The position numbers were made by a program, and so were the translations under genes. 64,000 nt of DNA from Gordonibacter pamelaeae. GTDB taxonomy: Bacteria; Actinomycetota; Coriobacteriia; Coriobacteriales; Eggerthellaceae. The notes below the pieces were generated by a model. The model saw only the letters and a list, made by a program, of their open reading frames with translations. It did not search any database and was not told where the DNA came from. The stretch is from assembly GCF_042665095.1 (NCBI RefSeq), contig NZ_JBHTBV010000009.1; one strand, given 5' to 3'. This document shows positions 36,413-45,378 of this stretch, in pieces (positions within the stretch are counted from its first letter, which is position 1; the number at the start of each line of letters is the position of its first letter).

Positions 36413-37875
36413 GCGCCCGCTCCCGCCGAGCCCAATCCCTCGAAGTAGGCGCTCACCGCGTCGGCAACCTCGGCGATGTCGTCCTCCCCGATGGTGCGCG
36501 CGTCCAGGAGCACGGCCTCGTGCTTGATGCGGCCGATGACGGGCACTGCGCGCTTCGACACGAGGAAGGCCTCGCAGCCCTGCGCATCGCCCTGCTCGAA
36601 GGCGATGCTCGCCGCGAACGTGGGGATGTCGCACAGCGGCAGCGCGCCGCCGCCGGCCCGCGCCACCTCGGGGACCACCTCGATGCGCGCGCAGCCTGCG
36701 GGCACGGCGCTGCGCAGCGCATCGGCCAGGCGCTCGGCGCGCACGCGCACGGCGTCGTCGGGTTCCGAGAGCATGCGCAGCGTGGGGATGGAGGCGAGCG
36801 CCCGCTCGGGGTCCAGGTACAGGCGCAGCGTGGCCTCGAGCGCGGCCAGCGTCATCTTGTCCAGGCGCATCGCGCGCGCGAGCGGGTTCTTCTTCAGGCG
36901 GCCGATAAGCTGCCTCGACCCCACCACAATGCCCGCCTGCGGCCCGCCGAGCAGCTTGTCGCCGGAGAACGACACCAGGTCGCATCCCCCGCGCAGCGAC
37001 TCGGCCACGGTGGGTTCGGCATGCGCGCCGAAGCAGGCCAGGTTGATGAACGCGCCCGATCCCTGGTCCTCGTACACCAGCACGTCGCCCTCCGCGCCCG
37101 CGGCGCGCCGGCGCTCGTTCTCCGCGTCGGCCAGCGCGCGCAGCTCGCGCATGCCCACCTGCTCCGAGAAGCCGACGATGCGGTAGTTGGAAGGGTGCAC
37201 CTTCAGCAGCATGGCCGTTTCGGGCGTGAGGGCCCGCTCGTAGTCGGCCGCGTGCGTCTTGTTCGTGGCGCCCACCTCTACCATGCGGGCGCGCGAGAAC
37301 GCCATGATGTCGGGGATGCGGAACGACCCGCCTATCTCCACGAGCTCGCCGCGCGACACCACGGCCTCGCGCCCCTGGGCAAACTCGGCCAGCACCATGA
37401 CCACGGCTGCCGCGTTGTTGTTCACGGCGATGGCGGCCTCGGCGCCGGTGAGCGCGCAGAGCAGGCCCTCCACGTGGTCGTGGCGGCTTCCGCGGGCCAT
37501 CGCGTCCGTGTCGTACTCCAGCGTGGAGTAGCCCCGCGCCGCCTCCGTCACGGCGTGCACGGCCTCGTCGGCCAGCGGGCTGCGCCCCAGGTTCGTGTGC
37601 ACTACCACGCCCGTGGCGTTCACCACGCGCCGCAGCGAGGGGCGCAGGCAGGCCAGCGCCCGGGCGCACGCGTCGTCGGCGAGGGCACCCCCGTCGACCG
37701 GGGCCCGGCTCCCGTCCAGGATGGCGCCGCGCACGGCGTCGACGGCATCGCGCACGCAGTCGGCCAGGATGTCGTGCGGCAGCAGCGGCGCCAGCGCGCT
37801 CACCTGGGGGGAGCGCAGCACCTCCTCCACGGGGGGCAGGGATCGTAGCAAGTCGCGGGCGGGCGTGGGTGCCAT
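36409..37875 (-). CDS. selA: L-seryl-tRNA(Sec) selenium transferase SelA
   Basis: 488 residues. PLP enzyme converting Ser-tRNA(Sec) to Sec-tRNA(Sec) with selenophosphate. Shows VVNATGVVVHTNLGRSPLA, EVGATNKTH, and the PLP lysine in SFSGDKLLGGPQAG; ends KHEAVLLDARTI...FEGL. ATG at 37875 preceded by GAGAAAGG. Bacterial one-step route: no PSTK or SepSecS is seen. Coupled to selB, with selC downstream on the same strand. Confidence 0.97.
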   Translation of the reverse strand: MAPTPARDLLRSLPPVEEVLRSPQVSALAPLLPHDILADCVRDAVDAVRGAILDGSRAPVDGGALADDACARALACLRPSLRRVVNATGVVVHTNLGRSPLADEAVHAVTEAARGYSTLEYDTDAMARGSRHDHVEGLLCALTGAEAAIAVNNNAAAVVMVLAEFAQGREAVVSRGELVEIGGSFRIPDIMAFSRARMVEVGATNKTHAADYERALTPETAMLLKVHPSNYRIVGFSEQVGMRELRALADAENERRRAAGAEGDVLVYEDQGSGAFINLACFGAHAEPTVAESLRGGCDLVSFSGDKLLGGPQAGIVVGSRQLIGRLKKNPLARAMRLDKMTLAALEATLRLYLDPERALASIPTLRMLSEPDDAVRVRAERLADALRSAVPAGCARIEVVPEVARAGGGALPLCDIPTFAASIAFEQGDAQGCEAFLVSKRAVPVIGRIKHEAVLLDARTIGEDDIAEVADAVSAYFEGLGSAGAGA

Positions 37876-38173
37876 GGGATGCCTTTCTCGATAAGCGGGC
37901 CGGATGCTTGGTTTCCCGAGCAGTATACCAATGTCGGGCCGGGCCGCCGGCCCGAAACGGCGGCGTGCGGCGAATCCCCGCAGGGCGGGGAGGGGAGGGG
38001 AAGGGCGCATGCGTTAAAGGAATTGGAAGAAGGGAAGGAAGACGGTGGGAATTTATCCGGCGAAGCCGCCCGGAATCTGCGATAATGACACGTTTGCGGG
38101 CCGCAACGCCCGCCGAACGCGCTCCGGCGGGCGTTGCGCACAGTAAGGGAAAGCAGGGAGAAGGGGATTCGAC

Positions 38174-39004
38174 GTGGCGGCGATGCAAGAAGGCGCGGGG
38201 CTCGGGCTGGAAGCCCTTTCGCCCACCGAGGTGGAAAAGCGGGTCGAGGACGCTGCGTGCGCGAAGGCGGCCCTGCCGACAGGCAGGTGCTTCGTCTCGG
38301 CGATGCTCGCCGGGGCGTTCGTCGCGTTCGGCGGCATGTTCTTCTGTCTGTTCCTCTCCGATGCTACGCTGCCCTTCGCCGTGCAGCGGCTCGTGGGCGG
38401 CGTGTGCTTCTGCCTGGGCCTCGTGCTCGTGCTCTGCTGCGGCGCCGAGCTGTTCACCGGCAACGTGCTCATGGTGTGCTCGAGGGCCTCGGGCCGCGTG
38501 CCGTGGCGCGCGGTGCTGGGAAACTGGGGCCTGGTGTGGCTGGGGAACCTGGCCGGCTCGCTTCTGGCCATGGCGCTCGTGCTGCTGGCGAACGTGCAGG
38601 GCATGAACGGCGGCGAGGTGGGCGCGACGTTCGTGTCGGTGGCCGCCGCCAAGGCGTCGCTCGGCCCCGTGGAACTGTTCTTCAAGGCCGTCATGTGCAA
38701 CGCGCTGGTGTGCCTGGCGGTGTGGATAGGGTTCGCGTCGCGCACGGTGACGGACAAGGTCGTGGGCATTCTGCTGCCCATCGCCGCCTTCGTGGCGTGC
38801 GGCTTCGAGCACTGCGTGGCGAACATGTTCTTCCTCTCCACGGGCCTTGCGTTGAACGTTCTGGGCGGCGTGGGGGCCGCCGGGGCCGTGGCGCTGGGCG
38901 GTGCGGCGGCGAACCTCGTGCTGGCCACGCTCGGCAACGTGGCGGGCGGCGCCCTGGTGGGGCTCGCGTACTGGTACGCCTACCGGGGCAAGGAAGCGCG
39001 CTAG
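38174..39004 (+). CDS. focA: Formate/nitrite transporter (FNT) family channel
   Basis: 276 residues, six hydrophobic helices. FNT signatures: ELFTGNVLMVC (P-x-G/TGN loop of TM2-3), CNALVCLAVW, CGFEHCVANMFF and GGALVGLAYWY. Size and topology match pentameric FocA/NirC channels. GTG start chosen for the upstream AAGGGG; ATG at 38183 is an alternative. Divergent from selA and 10 kb from a formate dehydrogenase, so formate is the likely permeant; nitrite or hydrosulfide channels of the same family cannot be excluded. Confidence 0.85.
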   Translation: MAAMQEGAGLGLEALSPTEVEKRVEDAACAKAALPTGRCFVSAMLAGAFVAFGGMFFCLFLSDATLPFAVQRLVGGVCFCLGLVLVLCCGAELFTGNVLMVCSRASGRVPWRAVLGNWGLVWLGNLAGSLLAMALVLLANVQGMNGGEVGATFVSVAAAKASLGPVELFFKAVMCNALVCLAVWIGFASRTVTDKVVGILLPIAAFVACGFEHCVANMFFLSTGLALNVLGGVGAAGAVALGGAAANLVLATLGNVAGGALVGLAYWYAYRGKEAR

Positions 39005-39122
39005 GGGATAGCCGTGCCCGTCTGGCGCAGGAGCCCCTCGCGCTTGGCCGTGCGCTTGCGGGTGGCGTTCCGGACATCTGCGAGGGCGGTTCGGCGTTCC
39101 ATGGAATGCTTCTCTCTCGATC

Positions 39123-39136
39123 TGGCGATATCGCCA
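39123..39136. promoter_or_regulatory. 14-bp perfect palindrome
   Basis: TGGCGATATCGCCA in the long gap after focA. Possible operator for a dimeric regulator; no promoter recognised beside it. Confidence 0.3.
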
Positions 39137-39294
39137 ATCCGGCCGTCTTCTGCAGCCCGCTTCGCCTCGCTTCGCCCGCGCCGCGACGGCGTGCGGCGCG
39201 GGCTCCAAGCGCCGGTGGTCGGCGGTTCCCCAGGTTCGGGCAATGCCCTGCTGGCGGGCATGCGGCCCTGCAAGATGGGGTAGGAGGTCGAGCT

Positions 39295-39488
39295 ACGGTA
39301 ATGGATTCGCAATTTTTCCCGATATATTACCGAACCTCGGGATCTCCCGTCCGAAAGCTCTCGCCCGATGCCCGATATCCGGCTTTTCGCGCTGATTTAG
39401 GCGATTATCTCACCTTAAAAGGGGGTTTCGGAACCCTCGTCGTTCGCCACGGTAATATATCGAGAATTTTCTTCGATTCCATTACCGT
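39295..39488. repeat. MITE-like element with ~37-bp imperfect terminal inverted repeats
   Basis: Left end ACGGTAATGGATTCG... reaches CGATATATTACCG at 39320-39332. The right end begins CGGTAATATATCG and closes with CGATTCCATTACCGT at 39488. Outer 11 bp and inner 13 bp match perfectly as inverted repeats. The element is ~194 bp, AT-richer than its surroundings, without an ORF. No clear target-site duplication. Could be a non-autonomous transposon or a large regulatory stem-loop. Confidence 0.5.
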
Positions 39489-40163
39489 GTCCGAAGAGAC
39501 AGGGCGATGCGGGCGGGCGTCGCCGCGCGATCGCCGGCTTGCACGGCGCCGTGCCGCTCGGGATGCGCGGCGATCCGTTGCGGACCCGGGGAACCGCCGA
39601 TCGACGCCCCTGCCGCGCGCGCTTCGCAGGGCGGGCGCCCCGTGCCTGCTGCCGAGTCGGGAGAACGCCGCGATCGAGCGGCAAGCCCGGGGTGCCTGCC
39701 CTGCGAAAAAGCCGAATCCGAGAATTAATCAGTGGTTCCCTAGGCGGCGCACCCGGCGCCTTCTGGCGCAAAGGCCCCTGCGTGCGGCTGCATCGCGGCG
39801 AGCACGCGCGCCCTCGAGCCGCGGGCCGCCGCCGAGCCCCCGCGCCGCCGACGGCCCGCTCGGGCGACATCTGACCGAGCGGATCATGATCGTCCCGCGC
39901 GGGGCGGGCCCCTGCGCTATACTGGTTTCCGACGGCAGCCCGCCCTCCGGACGCGCACCTTCTGCCAAAGGCGCGTCCCCCTTCTGCATCGGGGCCGCAT
40001 CGCCGTCCACCCACCGCGCTTCAAGGGAAGCCGGCGGGCGCGCCTCTGCCACCGCGCCCGCTTGTTCTGCACCGCCGTTCCCGGCGGCGTTTCCGCCTGC
40101 CCGGGCACGGCCCCAACCAGACGAGAAGACAAGACGCAGGCCCCTGCGAGGAGGATTGCCCCT
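39489..40163 (+). other. Non-coding region and long leader of the double-cubane operon
   Basis: No gene recognised in 675 bp. TATACT at 39918-39923 is a plausible -10, which would give a leader of about 235 nt before the ATG at 40164. The leader has GC-rich self-complementary stretches but matches no riboswitch I recognise. A GAGGAGG ribosome site ends it. Confidence 0.4.
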
Positions 40164-41441
40164 ATGACCGACTACCGCCAGATGTGGACCGATTTGGACA
40201 TGGACCTGGAGACGCACGACCAGCTGTGCGCCGTGCTGCCCGCCGCCTTCGGCGACACGTACCTCTCCCAGGAGAACCGTCCCGAGAACATGGCCTTCTA
40301 CGACTTCGTGGTATCCGAGATACACGGCGTGCGCCCCGCCGAGCTCATCGAGCTGCAGAAAGAGGGCGGCAAGGTGTTCGGCACGTTCTGCGTGTTCGTG
40401 CCCGACGAGGTGGTGGTGGCCTGCGGCGGCGCCGTGACCGGCCTGTGCGGCGGCTCGCAGTTCTGGGTGCCCGAGGGCGAGAAGGTGCTGCCCAGCGACA
40501 TGTGCCCGCTGGTGAAGGCGTCGCTCGGCGCGCACTTCGGCAAGACCTGCCCCTACTTCAGCGTGGCGGATATGTACGTGGGGGAGACCACGTGCGACGG
40601 CAAGAAGAAGGCCTACGAGATACTCGGCGCCGACAAGCGCACCTACGTCATGGACATGCCGCAGATGAAGCGCCCCAAGGACATCGAGAAGTGGACGGGC
40701 GAGATCGCCGACTTCGCGCACGAGGTGGAAAGCGTCACCGGGCGCGCGCTCACGCCCGAGGCCCTGGGCGCGGCCATCAGGCTGATCAACGACAAGCGCC
40801 GCGCGCTCGCGCGCGTGTTCGAGGCGCGCAAGGCCGAGGGCTGCATACCCATCAGCGGTAAGGATGCCCTGCTCATGATGCAGATCGCCTTCTTCGACGA
40901 CCCGGCCCGCTGCGCCGAGATGGCGAACAAGCTGGCCGACGAGCTGGAGCAGCGCATCGTCGACGGCGTGAGCGTGTTCCCGGCGGGCACGAAGCGCATC
41001 CTGGTCACGGGCACGCCGCTGGCCATCCCAAACTGGAAGCTGCACCATATCATCGAGACGAGCGGCGCGGCCGTGGTGTGCGAGGAGATGTGCACGGGCA
41101 CGCGCTACTTCGAGAACCTGGTGGACGAGTCCGCCGACACGCTGGAAGGCCAGTTCCAGGCCCTCTCCGAGCGCTACATGAAGAACAACTGCGCCTGCTT
41201 CACGCCGAACCCCGGCCGCATCGCCGACGTGGTGCGCATGGCGCGCGAGTACCACGTGGACGGCGTGATCGATGCAAACCTGAAGTTCTGCACGCTCTAC
41301 GACGTGGAGAAGCCGAGCCTGGCCGCCGCGCTCGAGGCCGAGGGAATCCCCTGCCTGGCGCTGGAAACCGACTACACCGACAACGACGCCGAGCAGCTGC
41401 GCACGCGCGTGGGCGCGTTCGTGGAAATGCTGGGGGAGTAG
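40164..41441 (+). CDS. Double-cubane-cluster reductase (2-hydroxyacyl-CoA dehydratase family), first copy
   Basis: 425 residues of the HgdC/YjiM-like family. Cys landmarks VFGTFCVFVPDEVVVACGG, PSDMCPLVKAS, GETTCDGKKKAYE (cluster ligands) and CEEMCTGTRYFE are conserved with the second copy. This family binds a double-cubane [8Fe-9S] cluster and, once energised by an ATP-driven activase, performs low-potential reductions; substrates of most members are unknown. Followed by a DUF3343 gene after 4 nt and by its activase. In this setting a role in selenium or sulfur chemistry is inference. Confidence 0.82.
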   Translation: MTDYRQMWTDLDMDLETHDQLCAVLPAAFGDTYLSQENRPENMAFYDFVVSEIHGVRPAELIELQKEGGKVFGTFCVFVPDEVVVACGGAVTGLCGGSQFWVPEGEKVLPSDMCPLVKASLGAHFGKTCPYFSVADMYVGETTCDGKKKAYEILGADKRTYVMDMPQMKRPKDIEKWTGEIADFAHEVESVTGRALTPEALGAAIRLINDKRRALARVFEARKAEGCIPISGKDALLMMQIAFFDDPARCAEMANKLADELEQRIVDGVSVFPAGTKRILVTGTPLAIPNWKLHHIIETSGAAVVCEEMCTGTRYFENLVDESADTLEGQFQALSERYMKNNCACFTPNPGRIADVVRMAREYHVDGVIDANLKFCTLYDVEKPSLAAALEAEGIPCLALETDYTDNDAEQLRTRVGAFVEMLGE

Positions 41442-41445
41442 GCCC

Positions 41446-41772
41446 GTGGAGCCCGTCGGCAACGAGTCCGCCGCCTCCGGGGTGGAAGGCCGGGACGGCG
41501 CCACGCAGCCGGAGGCGCCCGTGGACTGCTACGTGCTGTTCCGCAGCCACACCGACGGGCTCGCGCTGTACGGCGCGCTGAAGGGCGCCGGCGTGGGCGC
41601 GCGCATCTCGCCCACGCCGCGCGCCGCGCGCGCCGAGTGCGGCATGAGCCTGCTCGTGTCGTGCGACGACGAGGAGCGCATCCGCGCGGTCGCGCGGGGG
41701 TGCGGCGCTCACATCGAGGGCGTGGCGCGCCTGCCGCGCCAGATCAAGCCCGACCGGGACCGCTACTGCTGA
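41446..41772 (+). CDS. DUF3343 protein (putative Se/S carrier), first copy
   Basis: 108 residues, GTG start 4 nt after the double-cubane gene. After a disordered, acidic ~25-residue head comes the DUF3343 domain: CYVLFRSHTDGLALYGALKGAG, then ISPTPRAARAECGMSLLVSC. The Cys-Gly-Met motif after PTPRA is shared with the 46006 paralogue and is the obvious functional residue. Family function is uncharacterised; members cluster with selenium genes, as here. Confidence 0.72.
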   Translation: MEPVGNESAASGVEGRDGATQPEAPVDCYVLFRSHTDGLALYGALKGAGVGARISPTPRAARAECGMSLLVSCDDEERIRAVARGCGAHIEGVARLPRQIKPDRDRYC

Positions 41773-41961
41773 GGGCGGCGCCTCGTTCGAGCGCCCGGCC
41801 CGGCTGCTGCCCGGCCGGGCGCAGGGCGGGGGCCGTGCCCGTGCCGACGGGCGGAGCCGATGCGCGGCGCCGGCGCGGGCGGGTCTTGCCCCTGCGGCGC
41901 GAAAACCGCGGCGGGCCGCGGTTCCAGAGGGTTTCAAGGACGGTTCATGGAAAGGAAGGCC

Positions 41962-42732
41962 ATGCATTACGTGGGCATCGACGTGGGGTCCACCGCCACG
42001 AAGGTCGCCGTGCTGGACGGGGGCGGCGCGCTCGCGCGCACGCTGCTGTGTCCCACGGGGTTCAGCAGCGTGGACGCCGCGCGGCGCGTGCGCGCCCTCT
42101 TGGACGAGGCGGGCATCGACGTGGATACGGTCGCGGTTGTGGCCACCGGCTACGGCCGGGTGGCCGTGCCCTACGCGAACAAGGTGGTCACGGAGATCAC
42201 CTGCCACGGCCGCGGCGCCGCGCGCCTGTTCGGGCGCGACGGGGTGGTGGTGGACGTGGGCGGCCAGGACACGAAGATCATCGCGCTGGCCAACGGCGTG
42301 GTGAAAAAGTTCGTCATGAACGACAAGTGCTCGGCCGGCACGGGGCGCTTCCTGGAGATCATGGCCGACCGCCTGGCGGTGGACCAGGACGAGCTCGCGC
42401 GCCTCGCGCGCGCCGGCACCCCCACTGCCATCTCCAGCATGTGCACCGTGTTCGCCGAGTCCGAGGTCATCTCGCTCGTGGGCGCGGGCGAGCCACGGGA
42501 GAACATCGCCAACGGCGTCATCGAGTCCGTGGTGGCGCGGGTGGCGGCGCTCGCGGCGCAGATGCCGGGCGGGGCGTACTTCCTCACCGGCGGCCTGTGC
42601 GACAACGTCTACGTGGTGGAGCGCCTGGCCGCGCGCCTGGGCAAGCCGGTGGACACCTGCCCCGAAGCCCGCTTCGCCGGCGCCCTGGGCGCGGCGCTCT
42701 GCGCGTTGGAGCTGCGGGCGGAGAGGGGCTAG
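41962..42732 (+). CDS. Acyl-CoA dehydratase-type activase (ATP-dependent electron injector)
   Basis: 256 residues of the HgdC/BcrA/YjiL ASKHA ATPase family. VGIDVGSTATKVAVL (phosphate 1), VDVGGQDTKIIAL (phosphate 2), NDKCSAGTGRFLEIM and SSMCTVFAESEVISL (two Cys that bridge the dimer [4Fe-4S]), YFLTGGLCDN (adenosine motif). Couples ATP hydrolysis to single-electron reduction of a double-cubane partner. ATG at 41962 chosen for AAGGAAGG; ATG at 41947 is also possible. Sits between the two candidate partners. Confidence 0.9.
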   Translation: MHYVGIDVGSTATKVAVLDGGGALARTLLCPTGFSSVDAARRVRALLDEAGIDVDTVAVVATGYGRVAVPYANKVVTEITCHGRGAARLFGRDGVVVDVGGQDTKIIALANGVVKKFVMNDKCSAGTGRFLEIMADRLAVDQDELARLARAGTPTAISSMCTVFAESEVISLVGAGEPRENIANGVIESVVARVAALAAQMPGGAYFLTGGLCDNVYVVERLAARLGKPVDTCPEARFAGALGAALCALELRAERG

Positions 42733-42738
42733 CGGCGT

Positions 42739-43890
42739 ATGGATGCGGCGCTTCCCCGCACGTTCGAGGAGTTCGACGAGGCCCGCAGGCAAGCCTTCGT
42801 CAGGGTGATGGACTACAAGCGGACGGGCGGTCGTCTGGTGGGGTACCTCTGCTCCTACACCCCGCTCGAGGTGATCGACGCCGCCGGGGCGGCCGCGGTG
42901 GGCCTCTGCGGCACGAGCCCCGAGACCATCCCGGCGGCGGAGGCCGTGCTGCCGGCCAACCTGTGCCCGCTCGTCAAGTCCACCTACGGGTTCGCCCTCT
43001 CCGACAAGTGCCCGTTCACGTACTTCTCCGACCTCATCGTGGGCGAGACCACCTGCGACGGCAAGAAGAAGATGTACGAGCTGCTGGGGGAGCTCAAGGA
43101 CACCTACGTGCTGCACCTGCCGCCGGGCCGCGGCCGGTCTTGGGAGGCCGACGCCTGGCACGAGGAGGTGCGGCTGCTCAAGGAGGAGCTGGAGCGGCGC
43201 TTCGACGTGGAGATAACCGACGGCGCCCTGCGCGAGGCGGCGCGGCGGCGCAACCGCCTGCGCCGCGCGGTCGTGGAGGTGCTCGGCCTGCAGCGCCCCT
43301 GCCCGCCTGCCCTGGGCAGTACCGAGCTGCTCTCCACGCTGATGGCCGGCTCGTTCAGCCTCGACGTGGAAGCCTACGCCGCCCAGCTGGAGGCGCTCGC
43401 GGCCGAGCGGCGCGCCGCCTGCGAGGTGGGGGAGGGCCCCGTGCCTCCGGGCGCGAAGCGCCTCATGGTTACGGGCTGCCCCTTGGGCGGCGTGCTCGAC
43501 AAGGTGGGGAAGACCATCGAGGAATGCGGCGGGGTGGTCGTGTGCCCCGACGACTGCGCGGGCGAGCGCGCGGCGAGCATGCCCGTTGACGAGGGCGCGC
43601 CCGACATCCTGCGCGCCATCGCCGACCGCTACCTGGCCGTCGACTGCTCCGTCATGACGCCGAACGACGCTCGCCTGGAGGGCATCCTGCGAAGGGTCGG
43701 CCAGTACCGTGTCGACGGCGTGGTGGAGGTGGTGCTCACGGCCTGCCACACGTTCAACGTGGAGAGCGCGCGCGTGGCTGCGGCGGTGGAGGGGAGCGGC
43801 GTGCCGTACCTGAAACTGGAGACCGGCTACTCGCACGGTGACGCCGGCCAGGTGGGGACGCGCATCGCCGCGTTCATTGAGACGCTGTGA
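42739..43890 (+). CDS. Double-cubane-cluster reductase (2-hydroxyacyl-CoA dehydratase family), second copy
   Basis: 383 residues. Same Cys scaffold as the first copy: GRLVGYLCSYTPLEVIDAAG, PANLCPLVKSTYGF, GETTCDGKKKMYELLG, then MVTGCPLGG and CPDDCAGERAAS. Starts 6 nt after the activase. Shorter and closer to the YjiM type. Two such subunits with one activase may form a hetero-complex or two enzymes sharing the electron injector. Confidence 0.85.
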   Translation: MDAALPRTFEEFDEARRQAFVRVMDYKRTGGRLVGYLCSYTPLEVIDAAGAAAVGLCGTSPETIPAAEAVLPANLCPLVKSTYGFALSDKCPFTYFSDLIVGETTCDGKKKMYELLGELKDTYVLHLPPGRGRSWEADAWHEEVRLLKEELERRFDVEITDGALREAARRRNRLRRAVVEVLGLQRPCPPALGSTELLSTLMAGSFSLDVEAYAAQLEALAAERRAACEVGEGPVPPGAKRLMVTGCPLGGVLDKVGKTIEECGGVVVCPDDCAGERAASMPVDEGAPDILRAIADRYLAVDCSVMTPNDARLEGILRRVGQYRVDGVVEVVLTACHTFNVESARVAAAVEGSGVPYLKLETGYSHGDAGQVGTRIAAFIETL

Positions 43891-44050
43891 GGCCGTCCAG
43901 GGGCAGGGCCCGCGAACGCGCAGCCCGGCCCTCGTGGCGTGCCGGGCGGCCTGCAGGTGCCCGGCGCGGCGGCGGGGCGCGCCGGGCCCGCCCGGCGAGC
44001 TGTCGGTTCCGTATCGGGCGCGCCGCGCGCGCGGCCGCGGAGGGGGAAAC

Positions 44051-44059
44051 TGGTATGAT
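44051..44059 (+). promoter_or_regulatory. Extended -10 promoter of the desulfurase-yedF unit
   Basis: TGGTATGAT, an extended -10 with TATGAT at 44054-44059, 28 bp before the ATG. It follows a 196-bp GC-rich gap, so a separate unit from the double-cubane genes is likely. Confidence 0.5.
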
Positions 44060-44086
44060 GCGGTCGATGAAAGGAAGGCTCCTGCC

Positions 44087-45232
44087 ATGATCTACTTCGA
44101 CAACGCAGCCACCACGCGCGCGAAACCGCCCGAGGTGGCCGAGGCCGTGGCGCGCGCCATCGGGTCGTTCGGCGGCGTGGGGCGCGGCGTGCACGAGGCG
44201 TCCATCGACGCCGGCATGGCCGTGTACGACGCACGCGACAAGGTGGCGCGGCTTCTGGGGGCGCCCTCGGCGGCGCGCGTGTCGTTCGCGGCCAACGCCA
44301 CCATGGCGCTGAACATCGCCATCGCGGGGCTTCTGCCCGACGGCGGCCGCGCCGTGACGACGGCCGCCTCGCACAACTCGGTGCTGCGGCCGCTGCACAA
44401 GGCACGCGACGAGCGCGGCTGCACGGTGGGCGTGGCGCCCGTCGGCCCGGACGGCTCGCTCGACCTCGCCGCCTACGGGCGCTTGCTCGAGGGCGGCGCG
44501 GACCTCGTGGCTGCCACGCACGCGTCGAACCTCACGGGCGACGTGTACGACGTGGCCCGCATGGCGGCGCTCGCCCACGAGGCCGGCGCGCTGTTCGTGC
44601 TCGATGCCGCGCAGACGGCGGGCGCGCTGCCGCTCGACATGGGCGCCCTCGGCGCCGACGTGGTGTGCTTCACCGGCCACAAGGGCCTCTACGGCCCGCA
44701 GGGCACGGGCGGCCTCGCGGTGGCGGAGGGCGTGGACGTGCCGCCGCTTCTGGAGGGCGGCTCCGGCACGCACAGCTTCGACGAGCGGCATCCGCGCTTC
44801 ATGCCCGAGGCGCTGGAGGCCGGCACGCTGAACGCGCACGGCCTGGCGGGCCTGGCGGCCGGCGTGGCCTATTTGGAGCGCACGGGCGTGGACGACGTTG
44901 CCGCGCGGCTGCGGGCGCTCACGGGGCGCTTCGAAGCTGGTGCCGCCGCCATGCCCGGCGTGCGCGTGCTGGGCGGGCACGGCGGCATCGACCGGTGCGC
45001 CATCGTGGCCGTGGACGTGGCGGGCGCCGACTCGGCCCTCGTGGCCGACCGGCTGTCCAGCGACTTCGGCATCTGCACGCGGGCGGGCGCCCACTGCGCG
45101 CCGCTCATGCACCGCGCGCTCGGCACGGAGGAGCGCGGCGCCGTGCGCTTCAGCTTCTCCAGCTTCACCACGGAAGGCGAGATCGACGAGGGCCTTGCGG
45201 CCCTGGAGGCCGTGGCCCGCGCCGTGCGCTGA
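44087..45232 (+). CDS. Cysteine desulfurase / selenocysteine lyase-like PLP enzyme
   Basis: 381 residues, class V aminotransferase fold. MIYFDNAATTRAKPPEV start; PLP lysine in CFTGHKGLYGPQGTGG; catalytic Cys in TRAGAHCAPLMHR. Group II (CsdA/SufS-like) with no SufE or IscU nearby. Located directly upstream of yedF, DUF3343 and selD, a context in which such enzymes are thought to mobilise sulfur or selenium for selenophosphate synthesis. Whether it prefers Sec or Cys is not readable. Confidence 0.87.
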   Translation: MIYFDNAATTRAKPPEVAEAVARAIGSFGGVGRGVHEASIDAGMAVYDARDKVARLLGAPSAARVSFAANATMALNIAIAGLLPDGGRAVTTAASHNSVLRPLHKARDERGCTVGVAPVGPDGSLDLAAYGRLLEGGADLVAATHASNLTGDVYDVARMAALAHEAGALFVLDAAQTAGALPLDMGALGADVVCFTGHKGLYGPQGTGGLAVAEGVDVPPLLEGGSGTHSFDERHPRFMPEALEAGTLNAHGLAGLAAGVAYLERTGVDDVAARLRALTGRFEAGAAAMPGVRVLGGHGGIDRCAIVAVDVAGADSALVADRLSSDFGICTRAGAHCAPLMHRALGTEERGAVRFSFSSFTTEGEIDEGLAALEAVARAVR

Positions 45233-45378
45233 CGGCGGAGGGCCGGCCCGCGCCGCGTCCCGTCGCCGCACCGGGCGAGCCGGCGGCGCGGGATGCCCGG
45301 CACGCGGGCGGCTCCGAGTCCTGCGCGGCGCGCTGTGCAGGCTGCGAGAACGGGAAGATGAGACGAAAGGAACCTACC

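Noticed and set aside
34472..39208. A continuous minus-strand open frame of about 1,578 codons across selB, selA and beyond
   Set aside because: Only the selB portion is real; the rest is an artefact of high G+C with selA coded in another frame at the same place.
39001..39312. A ~100-codon minus-strand frame ending MERRTALADVRNATRK...
   Set aside because: No ribosome site, no recognisable domain, and it overlaps the left inverted repeat.
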